A DNA stretch of 64,000 bases from Mytilus galloprovincialis (Eukaryota > Mollusca > Bivalvia > Mytilida > Mytilidae), in assembly GCF_965363235.1 (NCBI RefSeq), contig NC_134838.1, forward strand, positions 12,742,441 to 12,806,440, written 5' to 3'. The notes under the pieces are model-generated. The model ran no database searches. It saw only the letters and a list, made by a program, of their open reading frames with translations, and was not told where the DNA came from. Positions 45,890 through 60,900 of the stretch are shown here, in pieces. Position 1 is the first letter of the stretch, and each line of letters opens with the position of its first letter. The translations under genes and the position numbers were made by a program.

Positions 45890-48800
45890 AATAATCCGGC
45901 TCAGGTATAACCCCCAAACCCCGCCCCGCCCCCGAAAATTAAATGGTTTCTTCCTAAACTGACTAAAAGCATGGACCATGCAGATGCCTTCTCTGTTTTT
46001 TTAATGAAACACTGACCGAGTCGTTACAGGTGTCTAATTTTTTTTTTGAAATTTATGAAGTCAGTGACGGAATTCCCAGTAAGTAGAAATCCTATTTGTA
46101 GAACAAACGATATCCTTGTCTTCTTGCATTCATTAAACTGTCAATCAGACGTAACAAAGAGGCGGAGTTTAAATCATGGTTTAACATCAAATATATCAGA
46201 TTAACGCATAGTCCAAGCTCCGCCTATCTACATGAAGTTGTAAGAACAAGGTACTTTATGATTCTTTTAAATGGAATAACATATCAATCTTTATATTAAA
46301 CCATGTTTTTTTCAAAAACCGAACTATTAAGTAGATTATCCCGTAAAAACTTGAAAGGAAAAATGCTGTATTATATTATAAGCATATATGTCATATATAA
46401 CTTTGGCCGCAGCCTTTTAATCAGAAAACCGATGCGTCAAGGGGGTTCGGTGTATACCTTGTTTTGTGTAATAATGTATTCATGTTGATCTTTTCTTTTT
46501 TAGCCAAAGCGTTGTTACTTGTTTTAATTTTTGAGATTCGATTTATAAGTTTGAATGTCTCTCTCTGATATCTTTATGTCTCTCTTGTACAAGATTGTAC
46601 AAAACCCGGAAGTGATATCACATGCACCGGAAGAGATGACTTATCTTGGTGCCTTGTGGTAATGAAACTCAATTTGCTGACCTTGTGGTGACGATCGAAC
46701 AAAACTATTGCGGAAAGTAATTTGAACAATGTGAACTTTAACAACGTTTATTCAACACTTTATACCTAAATAAATTCAACAGAAAAGTGGAAATCTTAAC
46801 AAGTATATGATAATCAAAATGAAATGTACATTATGAATAAAAGTTTGGAAGCAGCAACATCAATGTTTATAATTTTTTTTGCATTGACAAAGCTTTAATT
46901 ATACAATGATTATTACACACGGGTATTCATTTAATAAGGTTAAAAAATATGATGATTATAACGAACAGTTAGGATGCCAATTTCGCAAAATATAAAAATA
47001 ACAACATTGTCTTGTAATAATGGAATAATACATGAATCTCATTAAACGACAGATGAGAAGGATTACACTTAGATATACCATGTTGCCGAGACTAAATGTT
47101 GCGCAATGATATCATTAAAATTATAATTTTAACATATGTAGTATGATTGATTCTTGGCAACCACGCGTAATGCCAAATTCTAAATACACTCGGTTTGTTT
47201 TAAATATCATACACAATTATTTGAATCGTCTTGACAATATAAGCGAAGTTAGATAGCATTAGTAAATCCGTATTTATTAAGTAGTTTTGTATGTTCTTTC
47301 ATTTCAAGGAAGACATAAATCTGACACATTTTACAGCATTACAATCTACATTTGTGCCAATTCAGCGAATTTTTACATAAATAATTAATAAAATTTCCAA
47401 AGAGAAAACAAGCTGGATATTTTTTTCAAGCTCTCCTTCTTATGTAGAAAACTTGTATACTTAAATAGAAAGAATTTTATGTCTCTATGGCGCACAACAA
47501 ACTGGCAACAAAAAAAAAATCGCGCGTCGAAAGAGGGGGATAACAGCGCCTTTCCGATCGGAAAATGTAAAAAAAAATCACTGAAGGCCAAAGAGTTAAG
47601 AGAATCTAATATATATTAACTGAGAAATTCATGAGAATCTTATATATAGTAACTGAGAAAAACATCTTAACAACACTATGCATCTTGGTTGCAACACAGA
47701 GTTAAACTTTTGCCAAACTATAATTGCACTCGTGGTCGTCGTTGAATAAATGAAATACATGCAGCTTACTTTAAAACGTCATCTAACTGTTCGTATCATA
47801 CATTAAAGCTTGTCTGATAAAAATAAATATAATGGCACAATTATCAAGTTCTAAAAAAAAACCCGATTGTCTCTATAACAATAATCATTATAGGCGAACC
47901 TAAAATTCTATATCAAACGCAACCAGTCGAATATGTCTGCATAACATAAGTCAAAATAATGAACAATTTCCAGCCGCTGATTCACGATAGTTAAATAGAG
48001 TTAGAAACTGAGTCGTATAAGTATTCTTAATCATTTCCCAACCTTGGACTTTATATAAGTACTTTTAAAACTGTTGTCACCAATCAATAGACTGTAATTA
48101 CACGCATTATTTTAGACCTTTACAATTTGAAGATGTTTTATTTAAAGAACATTGCAAACTCTGAAATATTTCAGCAGTTTTCAGGCCGATTGTCAAGGCT
48201 ACAGAATGACATTTCGCTAACCCCTTCAATGAGATCTAGAAGGACAAAACAATAAACTAATTATATAAACAATTGATTCATTAAAACGTCGTATAAACAA
48301 TAATCTCCATGTTCAATCCCAGGCGAATACTTAATTAAATGAGTATAACATTGTTGTTAGTTCAGAGTGTGCTAAGTTGATATAGAAAAGTAAAACTAAA
48401 GATATATACATGGTTCATTTATATGCGCGGCCAACAATGATAAAAATAAAGCTTAACTACATATTGACATTATACAACTAGATACAGTAGCACTTGCTAT
48501 AACGAAGCCTTTCTTGTAAGTATCATGCACCAGAAAAAGATTTCTTGAAACATGATCAAACTTACCTACCATATTATTCTTTAGAATGCGGAATTTTTTC
48601 TACCTCGTTTGATCTTATTAATGGTGTATAGAATATAAAAGGGACTTTTAACTCTTAAAAATCAGCTACTTTTAGTGGCAGTGCTAGCTTCTCAACACAA
48701 GTGTTTGTTAAACTGCTTATATTCAATGAAATTATTCCTGTAAATTGCGTGGTTCAAATTACTTGAAATCTTGATATTTTTGTCATGCAACTGCTTGAGT

Positions 48801-49505
48801 AAATATTTTGACAAAATTTAATAAAAAATAACCAGCCAAATCTGTTTTAGTCTAATTGTTGGGTACCACATTTATAAGTGATATATTACGGTCAATTATA
48901 TTATGTCAATCCATGGAAGAATTTTGTCAATATAATACTTTCATGGTCAGTTATATTTTATGAAACTGAATAAAAACCATCTTTTAGATATATTACGGTC
49001 AATCATATTATATTTATAACAAGTGTGGACACACATCAGTGTGGATAGTATGTTTGGATGTTTGACAATGATTTCTCTGGTTATTCCCCATAGGCTTCTA
49101 TGTTGTTCACAGTGACAGTCAACCCTTTACCAAACACTGAACATAGCAGTGTCTGTTATTGAGTTTTAATGTTCAATATATATATGAAGATGTGGTATGA
49201 GTGCCAATGTTACAACTCCATCCAAGTCACAATTTGTAAAGTAAACCATAATAGGTAAATAAAAACTATCATGGATAAGACACAACTTTAAATCAGTGTT
49301 AACCGTTCATAGATTTAATTTAGCTAGACATTGCTTTTAATTTCAAATCTACATATTGGTATATATATATATATAATTATGTTAATCATATCATCTGATA
49401 CTGGATAACAATCATCTTTAAGAAATATAATTGATTGCTAAAATACTTAAGTATTACAAACAAAATGTCTTAACAATTAAATCCTAGGCTAAGGATCAGT
49501 TTGTA
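45890..49505. other. Intergenic / 3' flank of the rolling stone-like gene
   Basis: AT-rich, with no coding region recognised. Bases 46120-46220 hold a partial inverted repeat (AAGAGGCGGAGTTTAAA against GTCCAAGCTCCGCCTAT). ATATATTACGGTCAAT occurs at about 48880 and 48988. A fragment of the GTGGTATGAGTGCCAA family is at 49190-49260. Confidence 0.45.
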
Positions 49506-52500
49506 TCAAGAAAAATCTGGTTGCTGGTCCTTTCCCATAGCTGAATACTTCGGAGTTTCTGTCATTATGCTTTGCATTTCAGAATACGGAAGATCATTCT
49601 CTCGTCCAAAGAATGTTTTTGAATATATCCAACGCCTGAATTTATACAATTCGTACAAAATAATTTGACTAAGCACGGATTCAATCATGCATAACATACA
49701 CGTGATTATAGCCTCCTGAGGATGATCCCAGTTAAGAACGTTGTAGGCGTAGTGTCTTCCTTCTAAAATGGTTCCGTTATTCAGGAAGTAGAGCGCGTTA
49801 AAAAGCGAATATATAGAACCCAACATGACTGGAATAAACATGTGTAAAATCCGGATCGGTGTTGCTGATATCATTAAATCAAAGATAACAAATACTGTGT
49901 TTAAGGTGTGCTTCAATCGGCTCATGTCTGTCATCAGGATTGCTGAAAATAGAAGCAAAACTATTATGTTAAATACCTTAAAAGATATATTTTACTTCGT
50001 TTATACATATTCGTAGGACAGCTGTCAAAGTCAAAAGGGGCTTTGGTTAATAGACCTATATTTATTGAGTAATACAATACTGATCTCAAAATTATCAATC
50101 CAGTTAATGTTCATATTGTAATTTTCGTTGTTTAAGGTGAAGGTATTTCAGATTGGAACACTATTCAGTCACGTTTTATTTAACTATCAAGTATCTAAAT
50201 CGCGATGATGGAATTGCAGACCATTCTATTTCTTATAATGTTTCAATCTTGAAAGTAAGTGTATTACAAAACCCTTGCAAATGTCAATGTAATATACCTG
50301 TATGATCAAGAAAGGCTATGAATGACCAGTAAGATATAGTCACTACTATTGCAGAATTATAGCCTAGATTTTGAAGGACCCACTGAAGCTTTAAAGATGG
50401 TGGCATCTTTTCAAACGACTGTCGATCTGCAAAAGAAAATACAATGTCTTTCTTTAAATCCTTTTAATGTATTCTATTGAAAGTATTATGCAATTGAGGT
50501 TTTGTTTCAATATTAATGCAGATATGCTTCATAGACTAAACAAACTAATATATTAATCAATACATATTTAAGTACACATGTACACCGTTTATTGAATAAT
50601 CGACACTAATTTAACTCGAGAACCCATGAGGTATCAGACATGTGAAAATCAGAAAAGAAACTCAGATTCGAGAAAACAAAGAAATCTACTTTCTTCTAGG
50701 ACTGTGGCAAATATCAGACACTACCATATCAGATTTGTTTTTATTATGGTGGCAATTAGTTGGTGACATTGAATGTTAAATCCAATCCTGGTAAAGAATG
50801 GTTTTAGGTCGTGTAATAATATCATGGTCACACATGTAAAAAATAGTGACGATCCCAAATAAAATTCATTCCATCCGCCTTTTCTCCGAATGTGACCTAC
50901 CGCATTAGACTTATCACCGGGTTTATACTTACATGAGCAAAACGACGGATGCCAATGATAAAGCAGGATTTTGTTACCCTTCCGAAGCATCCGAAATCAC
51001 TCCCGGTTTATTGTTGGGTTCGTGCTGTTCAGTCTTTAATTCTCGGTGTCGTGTTCTGTGTACTTTGTTTGTTTTTGGACTGATTGTCAAATGCTTTACT
51101 TTGCAAAATTTTTTTTTTTTTTGCATTTTATGATTTTTTTCGTCAGTTTAGTTTTTATATTATATAGCAATTCAAGCTCGGACTCTGGCCTGTGTATACA
51201 TAGTATGTTTATGGTATCTAGCTGTTTGTCTTAAAATAGAATCGACCTACACCAATAAATAAAAACTTTATAAGTTTAGTCAGCAAAGCAGCAAAATGAT
51301 AGACGACATCCTCCCCAATTTTCAAGGTAAACAACATATACAATGTCAAGCTCTTAAAACACTCCAGTCTAGAAAGTTGTCAATATAAAAGCTTCAAACA
51401 TCTGTCATAGGCATCAAATTATCCAAAAATAAGAATGTGTCCCCAGTACACGGATGCCCAACTCGCACTAACATTTTCTATGTTCAGTGGACCGTAAAAT
51501 TGGGGTAAAAACTTTAATTTTGCATTAAAATTAGAAAGATCATATCATAGGGAACATGTGTACGAAGTTTCAAGTTGATTAGACTTCAACTTCATCAAAA
51601 GCTACCTTGACAAAAAACTTTAACCTGAAGCGGGACAGACGGACGAACGAACGAACGAACGCACAGACCAGAAAACATAATGCTCCTCTACTACCGTAGG
51701 TGGGGCATTAAAAAATAATGATAAAAATAATTGATTATGGTCCACGTTAGTTTGAAACAGTATTGTTTTTGTATTCGCTACTTTATGAGTAATTATGTAT
51801 AGAGACATGCTTAAACATAATATCAACCTTTAACATTCCAAAATTCAATTTATTTTCATTTTCTAGACAACTAATGACATTGAAATCAATAAGACTGTAT
51901 TTCTAGAGATTATGCTGCCATCACTGATAGTGTTTTTACATTAAGTTCTTCCTAAAAGCTGACAATTACAAAGTGATTTATAATAAGTCTCTCACTTCAG
52001 GAAATACACATTTGAATGCCTTAACAATCAATTATTTTGTCCAATGATGTTACGATGTGTGTATAGAAGGTTCGTAGCACAATCATCCTTCAAGCATTGA
52101 ATATCAATTTTCGGAAAATCATTTCCAAACCCTGAATTTATATATATAGTCTTTTATAATAAAGACCGACGGAGAAATGTGCTTGAAATAAATGAACATT
52201 ACACCATTGATCCGATGTGTATATTTTTCTTAAAGCTGGACTAAATTACACTTTCCATACCGGTTGCCTAATTGTTTATACTCAACGTGTTGTTTGTTTG
52301 ATTTCAGTTCTTTATAATTGATCAAATCTCATTTATTACCTAACATTGTTAATTTGTATTGTTTTCTTCTGAATTCCTTACGCGACAAAAAAAGTGACCT
52401 TGTCTGAAAGAACACTTTTACGCAGATCATTTAAAACAAATATCTATATGCATGTAAAGTTTGTTTACGTGCCGCCCAAAAATTATCATTGAAAGAGATT

Positions 52501-53551
52501 TCATCACCACATTTGTGTAATACAGTATTACCATTTTCTTCAGTTAAGTTTTATATATTTAAAACACTCGGCTAGCCTCGAGTTTTTAATCTAACATTTA
52601 AATGTCATGATATACGATGAATATATGAACCAGCATCATCTTTACAAAACAACTGATAAAAGTTGAAGGCGAAAAGCAAACACTTATAAAAGAGGGACGA
52701 AAGATACCAGAGGGACAGTCAAACTCACAAATCAAAAATAAACTGACAACGCCATGGCTAAAAATGAAAAAAAGACAAACAGACAAACAAAAGTACACAT
52801 GACACAAAATAGAAAACTAAAGAATAAGCAACACGAACCCCACGAACTTATAAATTACAACTTCAGCTACGGACAATACACTCTTTTTAAAAACCAGGAG
52901 TGATACTAGGTAAAACGGAAAAGTAAACATAATTGTTCTGTTGAACTCATGAAACTGACCATTGTGGATCTGAATTAATGTAGACTAAGTATGTGTTAAA
53001 AGCCTTTACGTATTAGTCAGTAAACACTGTGATTCATATGGACATTGATTTGAACTGTTTGATGGGTTTGTAAATAGTAAGGAGAAGCCAACAAACTGAG
53101 TTTGTTAACGGGTTATCGACATTTATAATCCATAGGATATATATATATATACAAATATGACAACCCAGAACAAAAAGACTAGACTTGTTTCGGTCACTAT
53201 TTGACAAATTTTAGTTCATTTTTAGCTCATATTCAGCCGTTTAAAGAATTTACACAAAATATAAGCCATTGACCACTAACATAAATGTCTCATGTCTTGC
53301 AGTGTTGTAGATTATGTACTTAAAATTAACTTTGTTACATTATAAACTTGAAGCATTATATCCATAGAAATGAAGATTGAGCGATTCTTTTTTTTTTTTA
53401 AAGTTTGATAGGAAGACTAAAATGTGGTTTGACTATGAACAACTGTCACATCTCAAGATATCTGTTATCCTGTTCTTGTGAATTATCTGAAGGATGTGTT
53501 ATTAAATGTCAAACAAGCATTTTTGAAAGCATCTACTTGCGTTCAATAATA

Positions 53552-53644
<93 letters not shown>

Positions 53645-54359
53645 TACGTCTACGTCTGATCCAGTGACAACTCTACAACAGATTTAACCATCGGATCACC
53701 AGCAATGATGGTGATACATGGCTGTGTACATTATGTATATACAACTCGTTTAAACATCAACCCAACAATGTTAGATCTGTAAATTTGCTTTCGCAAATTT
53801 TTTGTTCTTCCCTCGCCGGGATTCGAACCCATACTACTGAGATATCGTGACACCAAATCGCCTGCACTGTAGCCGTCCCGCTAGATCTAACATTGTTGGG
53901 TTGATGTTTAGACGAGTTGTATATACATAATGTACACAGCCATGTATCACCATCATTGCTGGTGATCCGATGGTTAAATCTGTTGTAAAGTTGTCACTGG
54001 CTCAGACGTACTTATAAATATAATTATTTTCTGTGACTGTATCTTACATTAATTTGTAGGATCCTTTACTTTAGATAATTTAGCTGGTCTGTAAAAATAG
54101 CATCTCCATGCCTTATATATCATGTACTGTAGTACGATGCTAGATTAAAACTGACGTGGAAAGGTAACACCCGGCCACCGAAAGCTTCATTTTTATGAAG
54201 CCCAGGTGGCCGTGTGGTCTAGCGGGACGGCTACAGTGCAGGCGATTTTGTGTCACGATATCTCAGTAGTATGGGTTCGAATCCCGGCGAGGGAAGAACA
54301 AAAAATTTGCGAAAGCAAATTTACAGATCTAACATTGTTGGGTTGATGTTTAGACGAGT

Positions 54360-54395
<36 letters not shown>

Positions 54396-54925
54396 AGGTG
54401 AGATGAATGTAATCATGGTAGTATATAATACTTTAATTAATGAGATGTGGCCTTGTTATATTTAAGCGATATTGTTAGACCAAACATTTCTTTGTTTGAC
54501 CATTAATTATCATCCGAATCAATAATGCAATGACATATATAAAGGTCAAATGTGTTAGCAAGTTAATTCTGCTTATCATCTAAATTACAGCTTCTTAAAA
54601 ATTCTGTCTTTGTTCTAGTTTCCTAATAAGTTACGTCTGATGATATTAATGGCATTTTATATCGTTTATCATAGTTTGCACGCCTCAGTCGATGGTATGA
54701 AGTCGTATCTATGTACTAGACTTTATTAAATGTCCAATTATTGTGGAATCAATATGTTTCTTAGTCAGCAGAATATCTGCACGATTACAACGATTTCATA
54801 GTGAAGAAAACTGATGACACAAGTCAAACATACTGTACATCAGTCAGCCATTGTGGATGTCTAAGAAAATAAAGTGTGTCTCATGTGCTCAGTTTGGTTT
54901 GTTTATTTGTCTGTTTGTTTATTTA

Positions 54926-54958
<33 letters not shown>

Positions 54959-57900
54959 GTGTGTGTGCATGTGTGTGTGTTTGTTTGTTGTTTATTTTTC
55001 TTTGGGAAGGTACAACGGTGGTGGTTGCATTTGATAACTACACAAACAAAGTAAGTAGAGTCGACATGCCACTAATCAGCACAGATCTAAGAACATGGAA
55101 GTAAGCAATGCAAGTCAACATGCATGACTTTCTAGAACAGAATATACAGAATACAGTTACTAGTATCCGATATCATCTTAGTCTAACTTGACAAGAAGAA
55201 CCTATAAAATTAATAAAATTTACAAAAAAAGGTTCACGTATAGTCAGTCAATCTCAAATGAATTCGTTTCAGTCTCATGATGAAAGCAGTATTCAAAAGT
55301 TTCTGGTATACGAAAGATATACTTATTATCTGATTACATGTATCCATCACATCAAATAATTAATAGTTCGGTGGTGAAAACTGTTATATGTATTTTCTTT
55401 ATGTTATATTTTTTGTGTAACTTTCATCGAAGAACATCTTTTCAAAACCAAAGAAAGGGCATACCAAAACCTATTTACAACCGATAGACGTTTTGTGTAT
55501 TATTAATGTAAGATAATTCAAGAAGCGCGGTAAAACTGGGAAAAAAACATGAGGATAATTAGACGCCAACAGTTTTATGCTAATATAGGTTTAGACGGTT
55601 CCTCAGCTAGTATTTGTCTGTCTGTTAGGTATATGTACTTTTGCTAGAATAAAATAATTGAGTTTCTAAAATATATATCTTATCTTTGGCTAAAATTAAG
55701 ATTCATTCGTCTGAGTTAAATTTATTGATCTTGTTTCCCTCCGAGCTGTCATCCGTGTTAAATATTCGTATCTGAGAATTGCGGCAAGATACATTTTCCT
55801 AGTCTTTGCAATTAATTGATTGCGAGGTATTTATTAGCATTGCTTTAAAATAAGAAGAAAATCAATCTTCAAGCTGAAGTATCAAAGATAACATGGAATT
55901 AAATATTGAAACGATTTTGGTTTGTCTTACGACTTTAAAGGTTACTATTATGTAACACATAGAACTTCTTATTATCGATATTTGATAAGTATGTTTCATG
56001 ATCACATAGTTTGTATACTATTTTAATGATAGGATAAACAACTTGCTCAGCTCGCAAGTGTGATGCATTTAGGCTCACAGCAACGTCAACCCAAAAATTA
56101 ATTTTACATGATATTGTGCTATACGTGCGTTTCTGGAACAACCCCCATTAGCAAAATTTAAGATGAAAAGTTTGAAAATCCTAATGCATAATGCGTTTTT
56201 AGCATCTTTAAAAAAAAATTAAACTACTCGGTCGAACTTAATTCAAAATGTTGTCTTTTCATTGTCTATAGTGAAACACGTATATTATAGTGAATTCTAC
56301 CCAATTCAAAGCAATGAAACTCGCCAATGATGAACATTTTAAAAAAGTCAATGTTTTATTTTACCTACCCACACAGGATGCAGCTCGAGTAGTATAAAAC
56401 ATAACACACACTGCATGAAAACACGTGCTCAGTACTAATAGCACGAAACTCCAGTTTGTAGCATATACCAGGTATAACCATATTCTATCGTGGTAGAACT
56501 TTTGAGATTCGTACATGAGATCGGCTACTATCCATCCTACCATCAATACAGCAACTGTAACACGGTACACCGCATATCCTTTGTGATTAATTGGCCACTG
56601 TAATAGTATAATAGTAAAGTGTATCAAGAGGAAATATATAGATAACATGATGACTAAGAAGGGGGGAAAAAGTAAGAGATGTACTGTTTTCTGATGGATT
56701 GGTTTGAGGCTGACCATTCACATAATGCTTTTTGTTTCAACCAGCTCACACTGACCGCACACTTAGCATGCAGTACTTGAGATGAGCACGCTTAGCACAA
56801 ATTAAAGCAGACTATGGCAATGTGTCAATTAGACAGTAACCCAGTGATATTGATAATCAAAACACATTTAGGAGGTCAACATTTAGAGGTCAGAAAACAA
56901 AATTACATTGAGGCAACCCAATTGTATAGTTGGTGCTTGATTCAGTCAGACTGAAAAAAAATATAGCGCTTTGTAAGTACAAAGTCATTCTTCACATTTA
57001 CATTTTTCAGTTTTCAAAGATTTCATTATATTAAGATCCCGTTTAACAATTTCATTTTGTTATTTTATTTTTGTGGTATGGCATTGTGATTTTATCTTTG
57101 GCGTTCAAGTTTTGTATAAACCTTAAATACAGTTAAGCAAACTTAGAAATATGCCATGATGAAAATAGATGGCTGTTTAACGTCCAGTGGCAAATTATAC
57201 GGCTATATATATATTCATGAGATTAAAAATTAAGCTTGATATATAGAATACGTCATGTAAGGAAAGCAGAATATACTAACAGTCAATTAACAGCATCATT
57301 ATACAAAACGGAAATTAACTTTGTATATAGAATGAAATTCAAAACAGTGTGGCTGTGGCCATTGATTGACACATTAAATTCATCCATTGACTGGGACAAT
57401 TTACGTGAACGTTTGTCTGTAACGACCACTGTTCACGACGCACCTACGATAGACATTTAAACTGTGGGGTCACCAAAGATTTCTTAACGCCTTTAATTAT
57501 AAAATAATTCGAAAAATTAATCAGGAATAACCTTTATGTTTTGATTTATATAATTGATATAAATCAAAACATCGTGTTATTTCTCATTAATTTTTCGAAC
57601 TACTTTATTAAGGTGTTGAGAACCTTTGGTGACCCCATAGTTTAAGTGTCTTTAAAAAGTACATAGTGAGCAGTGGTCGTTACATACAAACGTTCACCTA
57701 AATTGTCCCAGTCAATGGATGAATTTAATGTGTCAATCAATGGCCACAGCCACACTGTTTTGAATTTCATTCTATATATATTGATTGGTCAAATTATACT
57801 GTGAGTATGAAGCCCAATACTGGAGTAGTATCGCAAAAACCAATTAGACTGCAGTGCTGCATTCATGAAGTGAACTAAAAATAAATTTTGTTTTCCGAAA

Positions 57901-60900
57901 GCCCTGTCTTTGATTAGTAACTAGAGGGTGAACCAACTTAATTGATTATAATGAAATATAGAACAGTTTCATGGGTTTAACAAAAAATAAATAAATTTAG
58001 GAATTGATTATAACAAATATACTGAACGACCACGGTTAAGCATGTTAATCGAAAGTTAAATCCACTGAAAAAAGTATTTGCCAAATCTACCAATAACCTT
58101 ATGTCTCCTATAACGGTTCCTTGTTTTTATTTAGAACTGTGTTTCTATAAATTATGTGGTTGTTTGTTTGTTTGTTGTTGCTTCCGGAGACTGATACGCT
58201 GATCATGTGAATATTTGAAACATCAAATCATATAAATCGGTTCAACAACTGTTAAAATGTTACAAATTACAATGAATCATATCGAAAACTATTATTTTGC
58301 ATAGAACATACGATCAGTATGGACATGTACTCGTATTTTACGTCAAATAACTGTTACCACACAACAGAAAGGATAAACATATCAAGATCACATGTTGAAC
58401 ACACGTTAAACACAATAATAAATAACAATAGAAAAGAGTATTGTTTATCATGTTACAAAGAAATATATGAAAGATTGGTTGTATTGTATAAGTTTTAAAA
58501 ACTATACATATCAATAGCAAAGTGACGGCGTACAGCTTTGTAAAATCGGCTTTTATGAAATTGATAGCTGAAGTAAAACATGTTTCAACCGAAAGATTTC
58601 TGTTTATACACTTATATATTGAAATCTCACTAGGATTAGAATAAGCTTTTTAAACCTTATCTGAAAGTGGAACTTATATCGACGAAAATGTTCCTATCCT
58701 CTTGACATTCTCTTTTTATTTTAGAGTTATATGACCGGTATTGTAGACGCCAGAAATTTTTTGTAGAGATTGATGTTAATGTAAATAAGGGGGATTCCAT
58801 TTATAACAGAAATTAGCTTATTTAAGAACCCTCAACAGATACCACTGATGTAATCAAAGTAAGGGTAATATCGATGAATATTGAATGAGCATAACTGATT
58901 CCTAGACAAAGTGTGTTACATTGGCGAGGGTCAATACAATAGCTATGCGAGAGTTGATACAAGTAATAACTCTTGGCTGTAATCATGAACTCAAGTAATA
59001 CAGACCAGAAAACCTATACATTGGCGAGTTTCAATTTAATTGTTATATGGGAATTTTTGTGAGTTATACATGCGAGTATCGTGACATAAACACAATTTCA
59101 TGATTTAGCGTTTGACTAGGAAGGTGATTTCCATTGAATGCGGTTTTTTTTATACAAATATGTACATTTTTAGAAAAGTTTTGAACATTCTTTCAAAAGA
59201 AAGCTGAATTGAGGAACGATTGGTATCTTAATTGTTAATATGTAAAACAAAGCTTCATAATTTGTTTAAAAAAAAAAAAAAAACGTTTTATACAGTTATG
59301 ATTAGAATTCTTATACATAATTTATCGTTCTGAGATTTCCACAACCAGATCGTCTGCCCATACTTTCAGTTTAAGGGAATACGATACAGTAGCAGGGGCA
59401 GATAATAATGTTTTCAAAACTTTTCGTGTTGTTTTCGCGACGTTGGTAACCAGAACGTTGTAATTTCGCGATGTTTCTAATAAGAACGTTAACATTTCGC
59501 GACGTCGCTTTAAATGAAGTCATATTTTCGCGGAATATTCACTGACGTCATAATCAGGTTGCGCGAATTTCAAAAAAGTACCTGCTAAAAAAGCGGCCAT
59601 GTTGTTTCTAAAAGACGGCGAAATCCGCCGAAGAGCAGTGAGATCAAAGGAAATACTGGAGATGAACAAAAATAAATCAAATACAACTTTGCATGACGAA
59701 TTGAAAAGAAAAGGTAAAAGACACAGAAGAGAGTTCTGACAGTATAACATGGAAAGACGGAAGAAAAATTGTGGAGCTTTTTAGTCTGGCAAAAGCACTG
59801 AATAACTGCCAAAACTGTACGGCCAAACAGAATCTGCTCAACGTACTAAGAGAAAGAAAAATTGCAAGGATTTCGGAGCTATCCTACTATTCGTTGCTTA
59901 AACTGTAACATGCTGAATAACATTTTAACAAATAAGACACATTACGGAACAAAAGAACCTGCTATTTTTGACATCAGCACAAACATGACAAAAGCTGCAA
60001 TAGCTAATTATGAGTATAGATTTTATATAGATTGGACCGTTGGTTTTCCCGTTTGAATGGTTTTACAATAGTAATTTTTAGGGCCCTTTATAGCTTGTGG
60101 TTTGGTGTGAGCCAAGGATCCGTGTTGAAGGCCGTACCTTGACCTATAATGGTTTACTTTTATAAATTGTTACCTGGATTGAGAGTTGTCTCATTGCCAC
60201 TCATACCACATCTTCCTATATCTATTAATATCTGCTTAATGTCCAGCGGCAAATATTTAATTAAACATTTATGATATCAACATGTTATTTTAATGAAACT
60301 AAAAAAATGAGAAAACGTATGAACCCGTAGGGTGGCCGAATCAGGTCTAGTGTTGGAAGATTTGAAATCCATACACAAAAGTCATTACTACGGCGTAGGG
60401 TACAGCTGTGCAATATTTTTCATGACGAGAACATATATTTTCATTCATTGATAATGAAGTCAATAATACTATCTTGAATTGAAAGATAATCAGAATCAAA
60501 ATAGTTTGTGTCTTTATTTTCTTCTTCTTGTATAGCATTGGGTAGACTGCAAATTGAATGGTGAATTGTTATTGTACGGCCGAATTTAACAGACAATCAA
60601 TAAAATAACAAAACCGACTGCATATGCGAGACCCTCATGGTGGACAAGGTCGTACAACACCCCTATTCGTAAATAAAATTATAAATAAAGAAGTCTCTCA
60701 TCCTGTTCTGGACTTGCCTTGGTACATAAAAAAAATTGCAGAGTTTAATTGATTTCTTAAAAATATCATATGTGTATGTAGAAAAGGTGTCAATAAAAGT
60801 CCGTTAAAAAGATTTTAAAAAATTACATTGGTGTCGTTTTTCTTTTGAATTTAAGAAAAATATTGCCAATAGATGCAGAATTGTCACACGTTAGTTTGTT

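Noticed and set aside
53405..53659. ORF ending in a long YIYIYI tail
   Set aside because: The tail is a translated (TA)n microsatellite.
54210..54290. tRNA gene on the plus strand
   Set aside because: A-to-B box distance is too long for a normal tRNA, the acceptor stem is missing, and a partial copy occurs 350 bases upstream.
56361..56717. ATG at 56717 as start of the rolling stone-like protein
   Set aside because: The part before TGG at 56597 is hydrophobic translated intron ending in a good acceptor (TACTATTACAG). The exon at 63768-63646 supplies the expected family N-terminus in phase.
57236..57460. 74-codon ORF as a small gene
   Set aside because: It overlaps one arm of the palindrome and is not preserved in the other arm.
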